Of a DNA stretch of 64,000 nucleotides, positions 56,447-64,000 are shown piece after piece (position 1 is the stretch's first letter; every line of letters begins with the position of its first letter). Under the pieces are notes generated by a model. That model did not search any database, was not told the origin of the DNA, and saw nothing but the letters and a program-made list of their open reading frames with translations. The position numbers were made by a program, and so were the translations under genes. Source of the stretch: Strobilurus pachycystidiatus (taxonomy: Eukaryota > Basidiomycota > Agaricomycetes > Agaricales > Physalacriaceae); NCBI GenBank assembly GCA_019915135.1, contig JAHLMK010000001.1, forward strand, positions 682,001 to 746,000, in the 5' to 3' direction.

Positions 56447-56984
56447 CCCTCCTGTCGGGTGTGGAATAAAATAGACAGTCTTATTTTGTTGTTGTTCGTA
56501 TATACCTATATACACCGTGTCCGACACCTCCTGCAAATGATGGAGACATCAGTATCGAGGTAGAACGGAGCGCGTGCTCACCGAATTACTTCCGGCGCTG
56601 CCCTGCAGGCCCAGTGTAGTACGTGTCTTCGCGTCGTCCACGTTGAAATAGGACGGTTCCGCCCACTGTGGCCTTTCCGTGTGCGAATGGGATCCAAACA
56701 CCGTCGAGCTCGTCCGTGGTGAGTTCCAGTGAATGGTTTGCGCCGAAGTTGATATTAGGCCGAAAGGCCAGAGACAAACAAGGCGGTGTGATGACGAGGA
56801 AATGCCGCCTGATGAGTCTTTACAGACGAAACGTTTGGCCACCCACGTCGCGGCCCTCACCACTCGCTCTCTCGAATACTCGCGCTAGTCGGTCGTTCGG
56901 ACGTTCTCTCGACGCGCTCTGTCGACTGCTCGCTCCGCTCGCACTCTCCTTCGCAGCGTCTCGCTCCGCCCTCTCTCCCTCTTT
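56425..56984 (+). repeat. Right pseudo-LTR (560 bp)
   Basis: An uninterrupted copy of the left pseudo-LTR (40669-41050 plus 52686-52864). It contains AATAAA at 56465-56470, suited to polyadenylate the RT transcript, a TATATACCTATATACACC stretch, and the second hammerhead ribozyme. It is followed directly by duplicated host DNA. Confidence 0.88.
56804..56854 (+). ncRNA. Hammerhead ribozyme (type I), right pseudo-LTR
   Basis: Same 51 bases as at 52683-52733 (offset 4,121): stem I GCCGC/GCGGC, core CTGATGA and GAAA, stem II GTCT/AGAC, stem III ACGT/ACGT, cleavage triplet GTC with predicted cut after 56849. The distance between the two cut sites, 4,121 bases, would be the length of a processed RNA unit. 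Confidence 0.9.
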
Positions 56985-57726
56985 CCCCGCTCGTCCTCCG
57001 GGTACGATGCATACGTTCTCGTACGTGTACTGACTGTTCTTTCCCTTCCGGTACGTGTCGTTGTACAAGTTAGCCACTGCCTCGCGAAGGGCTGTGTCAA
57101 AAAGCGTCAGATGATGCCGCCACCATCACCATCACAATCACATCACCTTTCACGCCCGTTGTTGGGGCATACTCCAGCGAGTCAGTGGGGACAGGAATCG
57201 ATGAGATGCGGGGAGCGGCATTGGGAATCTCGCCGACCTCAGGAGCGCCTTGACCGAGGTTTGCCCATGCATGAGAGTCGGCGTAGCTAAATCCGTTCGC
57301 CATGGCACGATCGGAGCAGTAGATCACACCAGTGCTGCCTGGGTGTTCAATTCCTGGGACGGTTTCTTCATCCTAGAATGGCATAAGAAGACAGTTCCAG
57401 CAAGAAGACAGATGTGTTTGAGTACAGGATTGATCGTCTGAGGAAGGACGCCCTTGGGCTTGTGGCCAGCAGAAGAACGAAAGATCTGAAAGGCTGATCG
57501 TCAGCTTGGTCAAGGTCGAGTCGACTAGAAGCTTACTTGGTGGGCCTCCGACTCCTTTTCGTGCTTGTAGTGCTTTATAACGTCGCGCACCTGTTGAATA
57601 GCATGAGAGAAGGATGAATTGCGGGGGAGGTGGATATGCATTGCTGTGGTGCAGTCGAAAGGCAGAACGCACCAGGTCTTTAAAGCGCGGCGTTCCGGGC
57701 CTTGAGTTCTCAGTGCTGGTCGACAT
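56985..57726 (-). pseudogene. Aminotransferase 5' fragment (truncated copy)
   Basis: Contains the promoter-proximal exons of the aminotransferase from MSTSTENSRPGTPRFKDL (start 57726) to VCIVPGGRAG, where the retroelement begins. It lacks the PLP lysine and most of the fold. Because its promoter is duplicated too, it may still be transcribed and run into the antisense strand of the pseudo-LTR. Confidence 0.85.
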
Positions 57727-58363
57727 TTCGAAAAACTAATGAGATGAGATGTTTGGGGATCCGTGCTCCGACGTAGTCGATGGTCAAGTTAAGTTTCGAC
57801 GGGCGTCAGGGCAATTATATCATCGTGACCTAATTTTAGCCCGTGTGGAGGATGCATGCTGTTTTTTAGGCTGTGATACACAGCGACTTCACTAGGCCGC
57901 TGTTCTCAGCTAGAGACAATGAGCGAAGATGCGAGTCGACGTCGCAATATCAACTGTCCTTCCAAAGGTCTACGGTGCATGCACAGCAAAACGTTTTTAT
58001 GTTCATCCACTCTTCCTCTGTCACCAGCTTCGAACACGTTCCTGTTATGATATATAGTGTTGAATGAGAGCCCATCGATAATAGAACATGAGGCATAGAC
58101 CAATGGTACGCTAGCTTCTTGGACAGGCCGAAGGAACGAAGCTACAGCTCTCTCTGAGAGTAGAGATGGAATAGGCGGGGTCACGGCTATCCTTCAGCAC
58201 ACGACTGTGATCATAGTAATCGATTGCGTTCGCTGTCTCTTGAACCCACGCTGCTGACTCGTGTCGTTCGCGATTGAGACGAACCTTGAATACATCCAGC
58301 CGCTGTGACACGCCCACAAAGTCGTGCATCTGCTGGGACTCCACACAACGTTCCAGATCCATA
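56985..58363. repeat. Host-DNA direct duplication, right copy (1,379 bp)
   Basis: Counterpart of 39290-40668. Here it continues without a break into the complete nitrilase gene, while its left border is the end of the retroelement in the middle of aminotransferase sequence. Confidence 0.85.
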
Positions 58364-59353
58364 TCGCAATACGCGATGCCCTCTCTACCTCTGACCTCGT
58401 CCCCAACTCGATTTCCCATGGGATCGATGAAGAGAGACGCGCCAATATCCTCCTTCGCCAGAATGTCGGCGCTGTGGGGATCTCGGGCAACGAGAGAATC
58501 AATAATATCTTGGTCTAGAAAGCTGGAGCAGATGACGGCGAAACATCTGGCCTCCATGCAATGAGCCGCGACACGGACATGATCGAGATTTTCCCCATGA
58601 CGCGGAGGGGATATGGGTGGCCAGACTGCAAGGTGGTGAGCTTCTAGCGGTAGATGGAATGAGAGAGGGATCGTACGAGACACATGAACTTGTTCTCCTT
58701 GCGCCATGAGCGCATAGCGAGCAAGCGAGTTCCCATTCTCGCCGGATATCAAGCCTCCAATTCTTCCAAGTCTCTTTGTCTTGATGACCTTCAATCCCGC
58801 CCCATCTCCCGGTGACCAGGTGAGTTTCTCGTAGAAGGTGGGAACAAGCTTCCGATGATGATTCAAAATGGTTCCATCATCGCCAATGAGAACAGACGCG
58901 TTCCATATACAACCAACGTTAGCGTGCGATCGCTCGTTGAACCCGATGAAGGCAAAGACACTGTGTGCCCGACACGCGGCGCGAATGAGATCAATTTCAG
59001 GACCATCTGCGTATATGGCCTGCTCGGCAAGCTTGCAGAAAAGGTCGTGGTTCACAAGAGGAGATGCAAGTGCCGACCAAATGGGGAACGCTGGTATGAA
59101 GCTTTCGGGAAATACGACCAGACTGACACGGGCGTCAGAGAGGAATGAGATCAATGGAACGGTGGGATTAATTACTCTGCTTGGTGCGACGCTGCCTCCG
59201 CAATGAGCGACAGGACTTTCTGCACGGTCTTTGAGGTATCTAGGAAGACGGGTGCAACGTTGCAAGCTGGAGACATCGTGTCAATCAGTTGAACTAGGTC
59301 GTCATAGCTGAGGGCCTACCTGCTACACGCAATTTCGGTTGATGGTTCGACAT
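58111..59353 (-). CDS. Nitrilase family protein with Ser at the nucleophile position (nitrilase 1)
   Basis: Exon 1 MSNHQPKLRVA (start 59353), then CNVAPVFLDTSKTVQKVLSL, then LVVFPESFIPAFPIW with the catalytic Glu, the Lys block NHHRKLVPTFYEKLTW, and the nucleophile block RIGGLISGENGNSLARYALM. A further intron joins VHVS to LWPPISPPRH. The reading frame is intact for about 340 residues. In plant, bacterial and fungal nitrilases the block reads L(I/V)CWEN or LICGEN, with the nucleophilic Cys. Here the codon is TCC (58746-58744), so Ser replaces Cys, unlike the paralog at 61.6-62.7 kb. Normal nitrile hydrolysis is then doubtful. The first 253 bases of its 3' end are also present at 40416-40668. 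Confidence 0.85.
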
Positions 59354-61560
59354 CGTCAAGGTTTGTCGAGGGCGAAGGGACAGAGAGGCGCTTGACCGTA
59401 CACTTATCAATGACCGCGTATTTCCATTTCCACGTCAGTTGCGATGATACAAGTCAGAGCAGCACGTCAGCGCTGTTTTCGCCACTCGCAGAGTGTCCTT
59501 TGGGTCTCTCATGAGTGAGGAGACGGCGCGAGGCCGCGGAGAAGTACGTCGACGTTCCTATGACAAGGCTGCCTATGCTCCTCGGAATCCATCACGCGGA
59601 CCTGAAGGCCTGACGCTTGATCCGGGCAAGTCTGACTCCTGAGTGAGGGAGGATACAGTAGGAATGACCGACACTTCGTATGTATGCGCTCCCAGTCGAG
59701 GTGGGTGAGCTCAAAACGCCTCGTACATAGCAGCTGTCAAATGGTTGACTTGATAATGTAAGAGTTTGAGTGCAAGAGGTACTGTAAATTGGGCCAAACA
59801 ATGGCCTGATTTTACGATAAGATAAGATTTGTGACTTGTCCATGATACGCTCGGCGGATACCGCACTCTCACTTCTCCCCTCCCCTGCCAATGCCGAACT
59901 TGTGATTTCCAGATTTCAGTGTTCCACGGACAAAGGGAGGACACTCGGTGAAAGGAAGAAATAGGAGGGCGTACTGTAGGCTCCTCCACCTCTGCTAACA
60001 TGTACTTGTGAAAGTCACAGTTCATTTCCAGATCATCATTGAACGAGCTGCAGACTCCCTGCACATCCGAGCAGGCCGCCACTGGCATCGGCTTGTGATG
60101 ACCTAGCCCTCGGTGTACATACGTAACTGGTAGAATTGGAGCAGTGCGCTGTTTTAGCTATGCGTATATCATGTCACCGTTGTGTAGAGTGATGTTAGAC
60201 CGTGGGTTGGCGACTCGGAACTGCTGGCACCTGAACCGCGGTTGGCTACCAAGTCAACTACACAGAAGGGTAAGAGGAGATGCGTCCACACACTCATCGT
60301 CATAGCCTTCACCGACCCTCGCAATACAGTACTAGACTTCTTGCGAAATGACGTCCGAGCTCGGTAACAACTTGAACGAGCGTGGCGGGCGGTCAAGTTA
60401 CCGCAGAACCATACCCATGCTAGAAGAATCACGAAAAGATGGTCTCTAGTGAGGTACGAACTGATTGAGTTTGCCTTGGGGAGACTAATAGATGGCCCCC
60501 ACCGATGACAGTGACTTGTATTTACACACACTTGCACGTTATGTACATCCTGAAGACGTTGGGTTCGTTCGCTGTCGCTAGTTCGCATTCGGTCATTGTA
60601 ACCGTTTACGACGACAATATGAGAATACATACCTTGAAAGCATGAGCCTGACCTGAAAGCCAATGCATCCATGTTTCGTGGGTGACGCAGGAGGTATAGC
60701 TCTAATTAGAATCCACGGTCAACATAAAATATGCGAACATGAGGGCGGTCACTCACATATACAGTAGTCAGACCGAAGGTTTCCGGTCATTCAGAATAGT
60801 CTCCGGTACTGTACACACAGTCTCGTACACATGGACCCTTCCTTGTTTCCGTCGTTCAGACTAACCACCGTTGCCCCACGAGAGGTCGAAGAGACCAGAC
60901 GGGCTGCGCGTCATAATGACAGGATATGTTCTTGTGCCTGCCAGGATGGACTCAATGGGATTCTGGAGCCGTGTTGTGAAGTTGGGCGCATACAGTATTG
61001 TGTCATAGGTCCTCACTTTTTTTGGGAGTGTGACAGTCTCAGATATGATGGACCTGCGCGGATCCATTCCTGCTGTAGTGAGTCGGAGGACAGACAGGAT
61101 TCAAGCCTTCCACAACGTCTGTAGCACGGTCTAGCGTGCTACAATTGATTACGGAGTATGACGATGTTGAAGGCGATCCTGACTGTTGTGATAACCTTGG
61201 GTCAGCCGCCACAAACCTTGATATCTTCAACGGAGCTGGGATTGGGCGCCGCTCAGCATTGCGGTGGTGATGTGAAAAAACTTTCGTGCAATAGAACCAA
61301 TTCTTACTGTTCGGAAGTAATCGAATTTAGCGGCAGTAGCGCGGTCTCATCGCAGTTTGCTGTTGGACAGTAACTTGGACTAGAATGGGTCTCGTGTGAT
61401 TCATCACTGTGTAAGTGGAATAGTACAATATATACGGTCATTGCATAGCATCAACGGTCCAGACTGTTATTAAGTCATGGCCTGATTATAAGTATGGTAT
61501 CATGAGAAGCTTCGACATGGTGGGGGAGAATCAGAAGGATGAGGAGTGGCAAAACTCCAG
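59354..61560. other. Intergenic region between the nitrilases
   Basis: About 2.2 kb without a gene I can support. A minus-strand stretch at 61067-60861 (TYDTILYAPNFTTRLQNPIE, then SILAGTRTYPVIMT) looks protein-like but has no start, splice context or family, and may be gene debris. Promoter elements of nitrilase 1 must lie at its left end. Confidence 0.35.
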
Positions 61561-62738
61561 CTATAGTTCCTGATAGTTTGGCGTGGAGCTACCACTTTTT
61601 CTCGAGGTCCAAGTGACAGGCTCGAGACGATCGCGGTTAATCTCAACCTTGAACACATCGAACCGTTGGTAGCCACCGACAAAGTCGTGGAACTGTTTAG
61701 GCTCTATGCAGCGGGCCAGATCCATATCGCAGTACGCGATACCCTCTTTCCCCCGAACCTCTTCTCCGATTTGGTTGCCCATGGGGTCAATGAACAGTGA
61801 CGCGCCAAGCTGGACGTTATCCAAGATGTCAGCACAGCGTGGGTCGCGGTTGACAAGGAAGTCCCGCATATCTTTGTCCATGTAACTTGAGCAGATGATG
61901 CCGAAGCACTTGCCCTCGAAGCAGTGAGCAGCAACGCGTATGCGGGTAGCAGCCACGAGATCGAAGTTGCCAGAGTCTTCTGGCTTTCGGGTCGGGAATA
62001 GTGGCGGCCATTCTGTACATCAAGTTCATACACGGACTAATCTTGTAATAGCCAAGAGGGACTTACGCGACACATGGAGCTGTTCACCTTGGGCCATTAA
62101 AGCGTATCGCGCTAGGGAGTTCCCGTTTTCGCCACAAATCAGTCCACCAATTCGCCCAAGCCGCCGGGTCTCTGTGACCTGCAGGCCTGCACCATCGCCT
62201 GGGGCCCATGTGAGCTTCTCGTAGAATGTGGGGACAAGTTTCCGGTGGTGATTCAACAGGGAGCCGTCGTCGCCGATGAGAACAGAAGCGTTCCACAAGC
62301 AGCCCAAGCTAGCGCGTGATCGCTCGTTGAAGCCAACGTTGGCAAAGATGTTATGTCTGCGGCAAGCTTCCCGGATCAGGTCGATTTCTGGACCATCGAC
62401 GTATATGGCCTGTTCCGCAAGCTTGCAAAACAGATCGTGGTTTTCAATGGGAGAGGCAAGAGCGGACCAGACAGGGAATGCGGGTATGAAAGTTTCAGGA
62501 AAGACGACAAGGCTAGCGGGTCGGTGTTAGAACCGTGGGGACACGAAGTAAATGAGAGGCTTACTCCGCCTTGTTCGCTGCAGCCTCCGCGATGAGGGAA
62601 ATGACCTTTTGTACGGTCTTTGGGGTGTCTAGAAAGACGGGTGCGACATTGCAGGCTGCGACATGGTCAACATACGGCGAGCCAGGAGGAGAGGGGAGAC
62701 TGACCAGCGACGCGGACTTTGGGGAGATGGGCAGGCAT
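61561..62738 (-). CDS. Nitrilase (nitrilase 2)
   Basis: Exon 1 MPAHLPKVRVA (start 62738), intron, CNVAPVFLDTPKTVQKVISL, intron, LVVFPETFIPAFPVW with the catalytic Glu, NHHRKLVPTFYEKLTW with the catalytic Lys, and RIGGLICGENGNSLARYALM with the nucleophilic Cys (TGT, 62136-62134). It continues through RVAAHCFEGKCFGIICSSYM and GASLFIDPMGNQIGEEV to the end NYQEL. All three catalytic residues are present. The reaction is hydrolysis of a nitrile to the carboxylic acid and ammonia; the substrate is unknown. A tandem paralog of nitrilase 1 in the same orientation, 2.2 kb away. Confidence 0.88.
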
Positions 62739-64000
62739 GTCGATGACTGGGAGGCTGGAAGATGAGGAGGACCTGGCAGGGACCGCGCCTCTTATATGCT
62801 AAAGACTCATATAGAAAGCGCATACATCATTGCGCCCGGGCAAGGCGAAATGTCATCAGCAAACGATGAGCCTGCCTCGGGAAAAAGCGGTGTAACAACG
62901 GTGTTCCGTAGCAAAAGCTGTCTCCGCGGAGTCGCTGGAGTTAGCAGCCTGCTGATTTGCACCGGACATGTCACTGATATGTTGGCCTGGTCGACGGAAC
63001 CACTTTGCCACTTCGGGAGAACGCCGTAGCACGTGTCAGATCAATGTTTTATTTGCCGAACAGCCGAGGTTTCCGAATTGCCATTGGTTCCCGGCTTCCT
63101 TGGACTTTTGTTCTCCTGCGAACTCATTCTGCACCGTGGCATTCAGTTCTCAGCTCCGCGCGACTTCCTGTCGCTGCTGCTGCTTGAATCCTCCAGCTGT
63201 CTTCACGCCCTAGGCTCTAGCGGTCTCGGATCTAATGGCAGCGCTACTGTACCTCTTCGCATACAACTATGGGAGGTAGAGCACACTGAAAACGATATAT
63301 CTATGTCTTCTAGGATCTACATCTTTGAGCGCACGATCTTCTACGTATCTCGATAACCCGCAAGATACGGGCCAATCACAACCGCTATTGAACTCACTTA
63401 TCTTAGATGTCCTCGCTAGCTTGATGGGACGAATGACACGATACCTGCCGATGCCTGAAGGCGGGACCTATCCGCTCTGTCTTCATTAAAAGGAGGAACT
63501 GGGTCTGAGGAAGAGTTGTCAAGTCGCGCCACTGTCCATCAATCGTAATCTCAATTGTGAGTCTTTACTCGCATACGGTCTCTTCTCTTCCAATTTTTTT
63601 TTGCTAGAGTCGCTCAAAGGCCTGATGCCGCGCCTTTCGGTACCGCGCAAGATTCTTTCCGACGCCGCATTGACCATCTTCCTTCGTCGGTACACTGGCG
63701 GAGACAAACTGAAACTTATACTCACCGGGTAGTGCTGACCTGTAAATGGCCAGATTCTTCTATGCCCCGCGTCTGTATCTTTGGTTCGTCGACAACCTCT
63801 GGTAAAGCTCCCTCGCTGGGATCTTGCCATAAGCTTCTCTCTTCCACCATGAACCTTGCGCCGTCACCCACCTACCTACCACCAACGGCAATCGTGGGCA
63901 AAGCTTAGCGCAGCCTTTGTGCTTCTTGTCGATATGCTGATCTCCCTGTGTGTTATCGCCCGCCTCAGACGAACAAATCTGCGAGAGCATGCGTAACGAG
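62739..64000. other. Right-end intergenic region
   Basis: No gene is supported. The first few hundred bases should contain the nitrilase 2 promoter. Short open frames at 63033-63356 and on the minus strand near 63519-63990 lack motifs and splice logic. Confidence 0.35.

Larger units (their letters stand above)
40669..56984 (+). mobile_element. Penelope-like retroelement (Coprina-like), interrupted by a KDZ transposon
   Basis: The element consists of a left pseudo-LTR (40669-41050 continuing at 52686-52864), a body with one long ORF (53032-56385), and a right pseudo-LTR (56425-56984). Without the 11,627-bp KDZ transposon and its 8-bp target duplication it is about 4,681 bp. The RT belongs to the Penelope group, no GIY-YIG endonuclease follows it, and both pseudo-LTRs hold a hammerhead ribozyme, as known for Penelope-like elements. 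Fungal Coprina elements lack the endonuclease and are telomere-associated; here no telomeric repeats are seen and the site is between two metabolic genes. The pseudo-LTRs look identical, so the insertion is young. Confidence 0.85.

Noticed and set aside
40669..56984. LTR retrotransposon (Ty1/Ty3 type)
   Set aside because: The repeats resemble LTRs in arrangement, but there is no protease, integrase or primer-binding site, the RT motifs are Penelope-like, and hammerhead ribozymes are present.
60169..60672. 167-codon minus-strand open frame as a gene
   Set aside because: No motif, no splice context and no sensible start. Composition is like the neighbouring non-coding DNA.
1..64000. CRISPR arrays, bacterial operons, riboswitches
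   Set aside because: No regularly spaced repeats, and all gene structures are eukaryotic with spliceosomal introns.

Overview
The window is nuclear DNA of a filamentous basidiomycete, most likely an Agaricomycete. The reasons are genes densely split by 48-62 nt GT-AG introns, a basidiomycete-type DUF6535 relic, a KDZ DNA transposon carrying a TET/JBP dioxygenase, and a Coprina-like Penelope retroelement. No species can be named. All identifications come from reading the sequence by eye; no database search was possible.

Left part (1-31 kb), host genes: an unrecognised two-exon gene (1.4-2.6 kb); a possible minus-strand gene (2.8-3.8 kb); a ubiquitin-protease-like protein that has lost its catalytic Cys and His (4.3-5.7 kb); an MFS transporter (6.4-8.4 kb, minus); a frameshifted DUF6535 pseudogene (8.9-12.2 kb); a short-chain dehydrogenase (12.7-13.7 kb); an unrecognised protein (13.9-15.7 kb, minus); a ZIP metal-transporter pseudogene (15.9-17.1 kb, minus); a PLP aminotransferase (18.1-20.4 kb); a secreted WSC-domain protein (21.5-22.2 kb); a complete USP10/Ubp3-type deubiquitinase (23.6-26.2 kb, minus) divergent from mitochondrial ribosomal protein mL54 (26.5-26.9 kb); a GPR1/FUN34/YaaH membrane protein (28.0-28.9 kb); a nucleotidyltransferase-fold protein (29.5-30.3 kb); and an unrecognised protein (30.3-31.1 kb, minus).

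Middle part (31-37.6 kb): repeat-rich. It holds degenerate direct repeats, GACGAGGAC-type low-complexity DNA, a multi-pass membrane protein gene (minus), a 1.18 kb element with CACTG ends and 3-bp target duplications (a second such element lies at 22.3-23.3 kb), and a tRNA-derived SINE with a poly(A) tail and 12-bp target duplications.

Right part (37.6-64 kb): a metabolic cluster of a second PLP aminotransferase and two nitrilases, all on the minus strand, split by a nested insertion. A Penelope-like element (about 4.7 kb of its own sequence, with 560-bp pseudo-LTRs that each contain a complete hammerhead ribozyme) lies between two apparently identical 1,379-bp copies of host DNA, so that one aminotransferase and one nitrilase remain intact. 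Inside the left pseudo-LTR sits an 11,627-bp KDZ transposon with 329-bp terminal inverted repeats and an 8-bp target duplication. It encodes a KDZ transposase, a TET/JBP 2-oxoglutarate dioxygenase, an AT-hook protein, two unrecognised proteins and an HMG-like protein. This retroelement/DNA-modification transposon nest is the most interesting part of the window.
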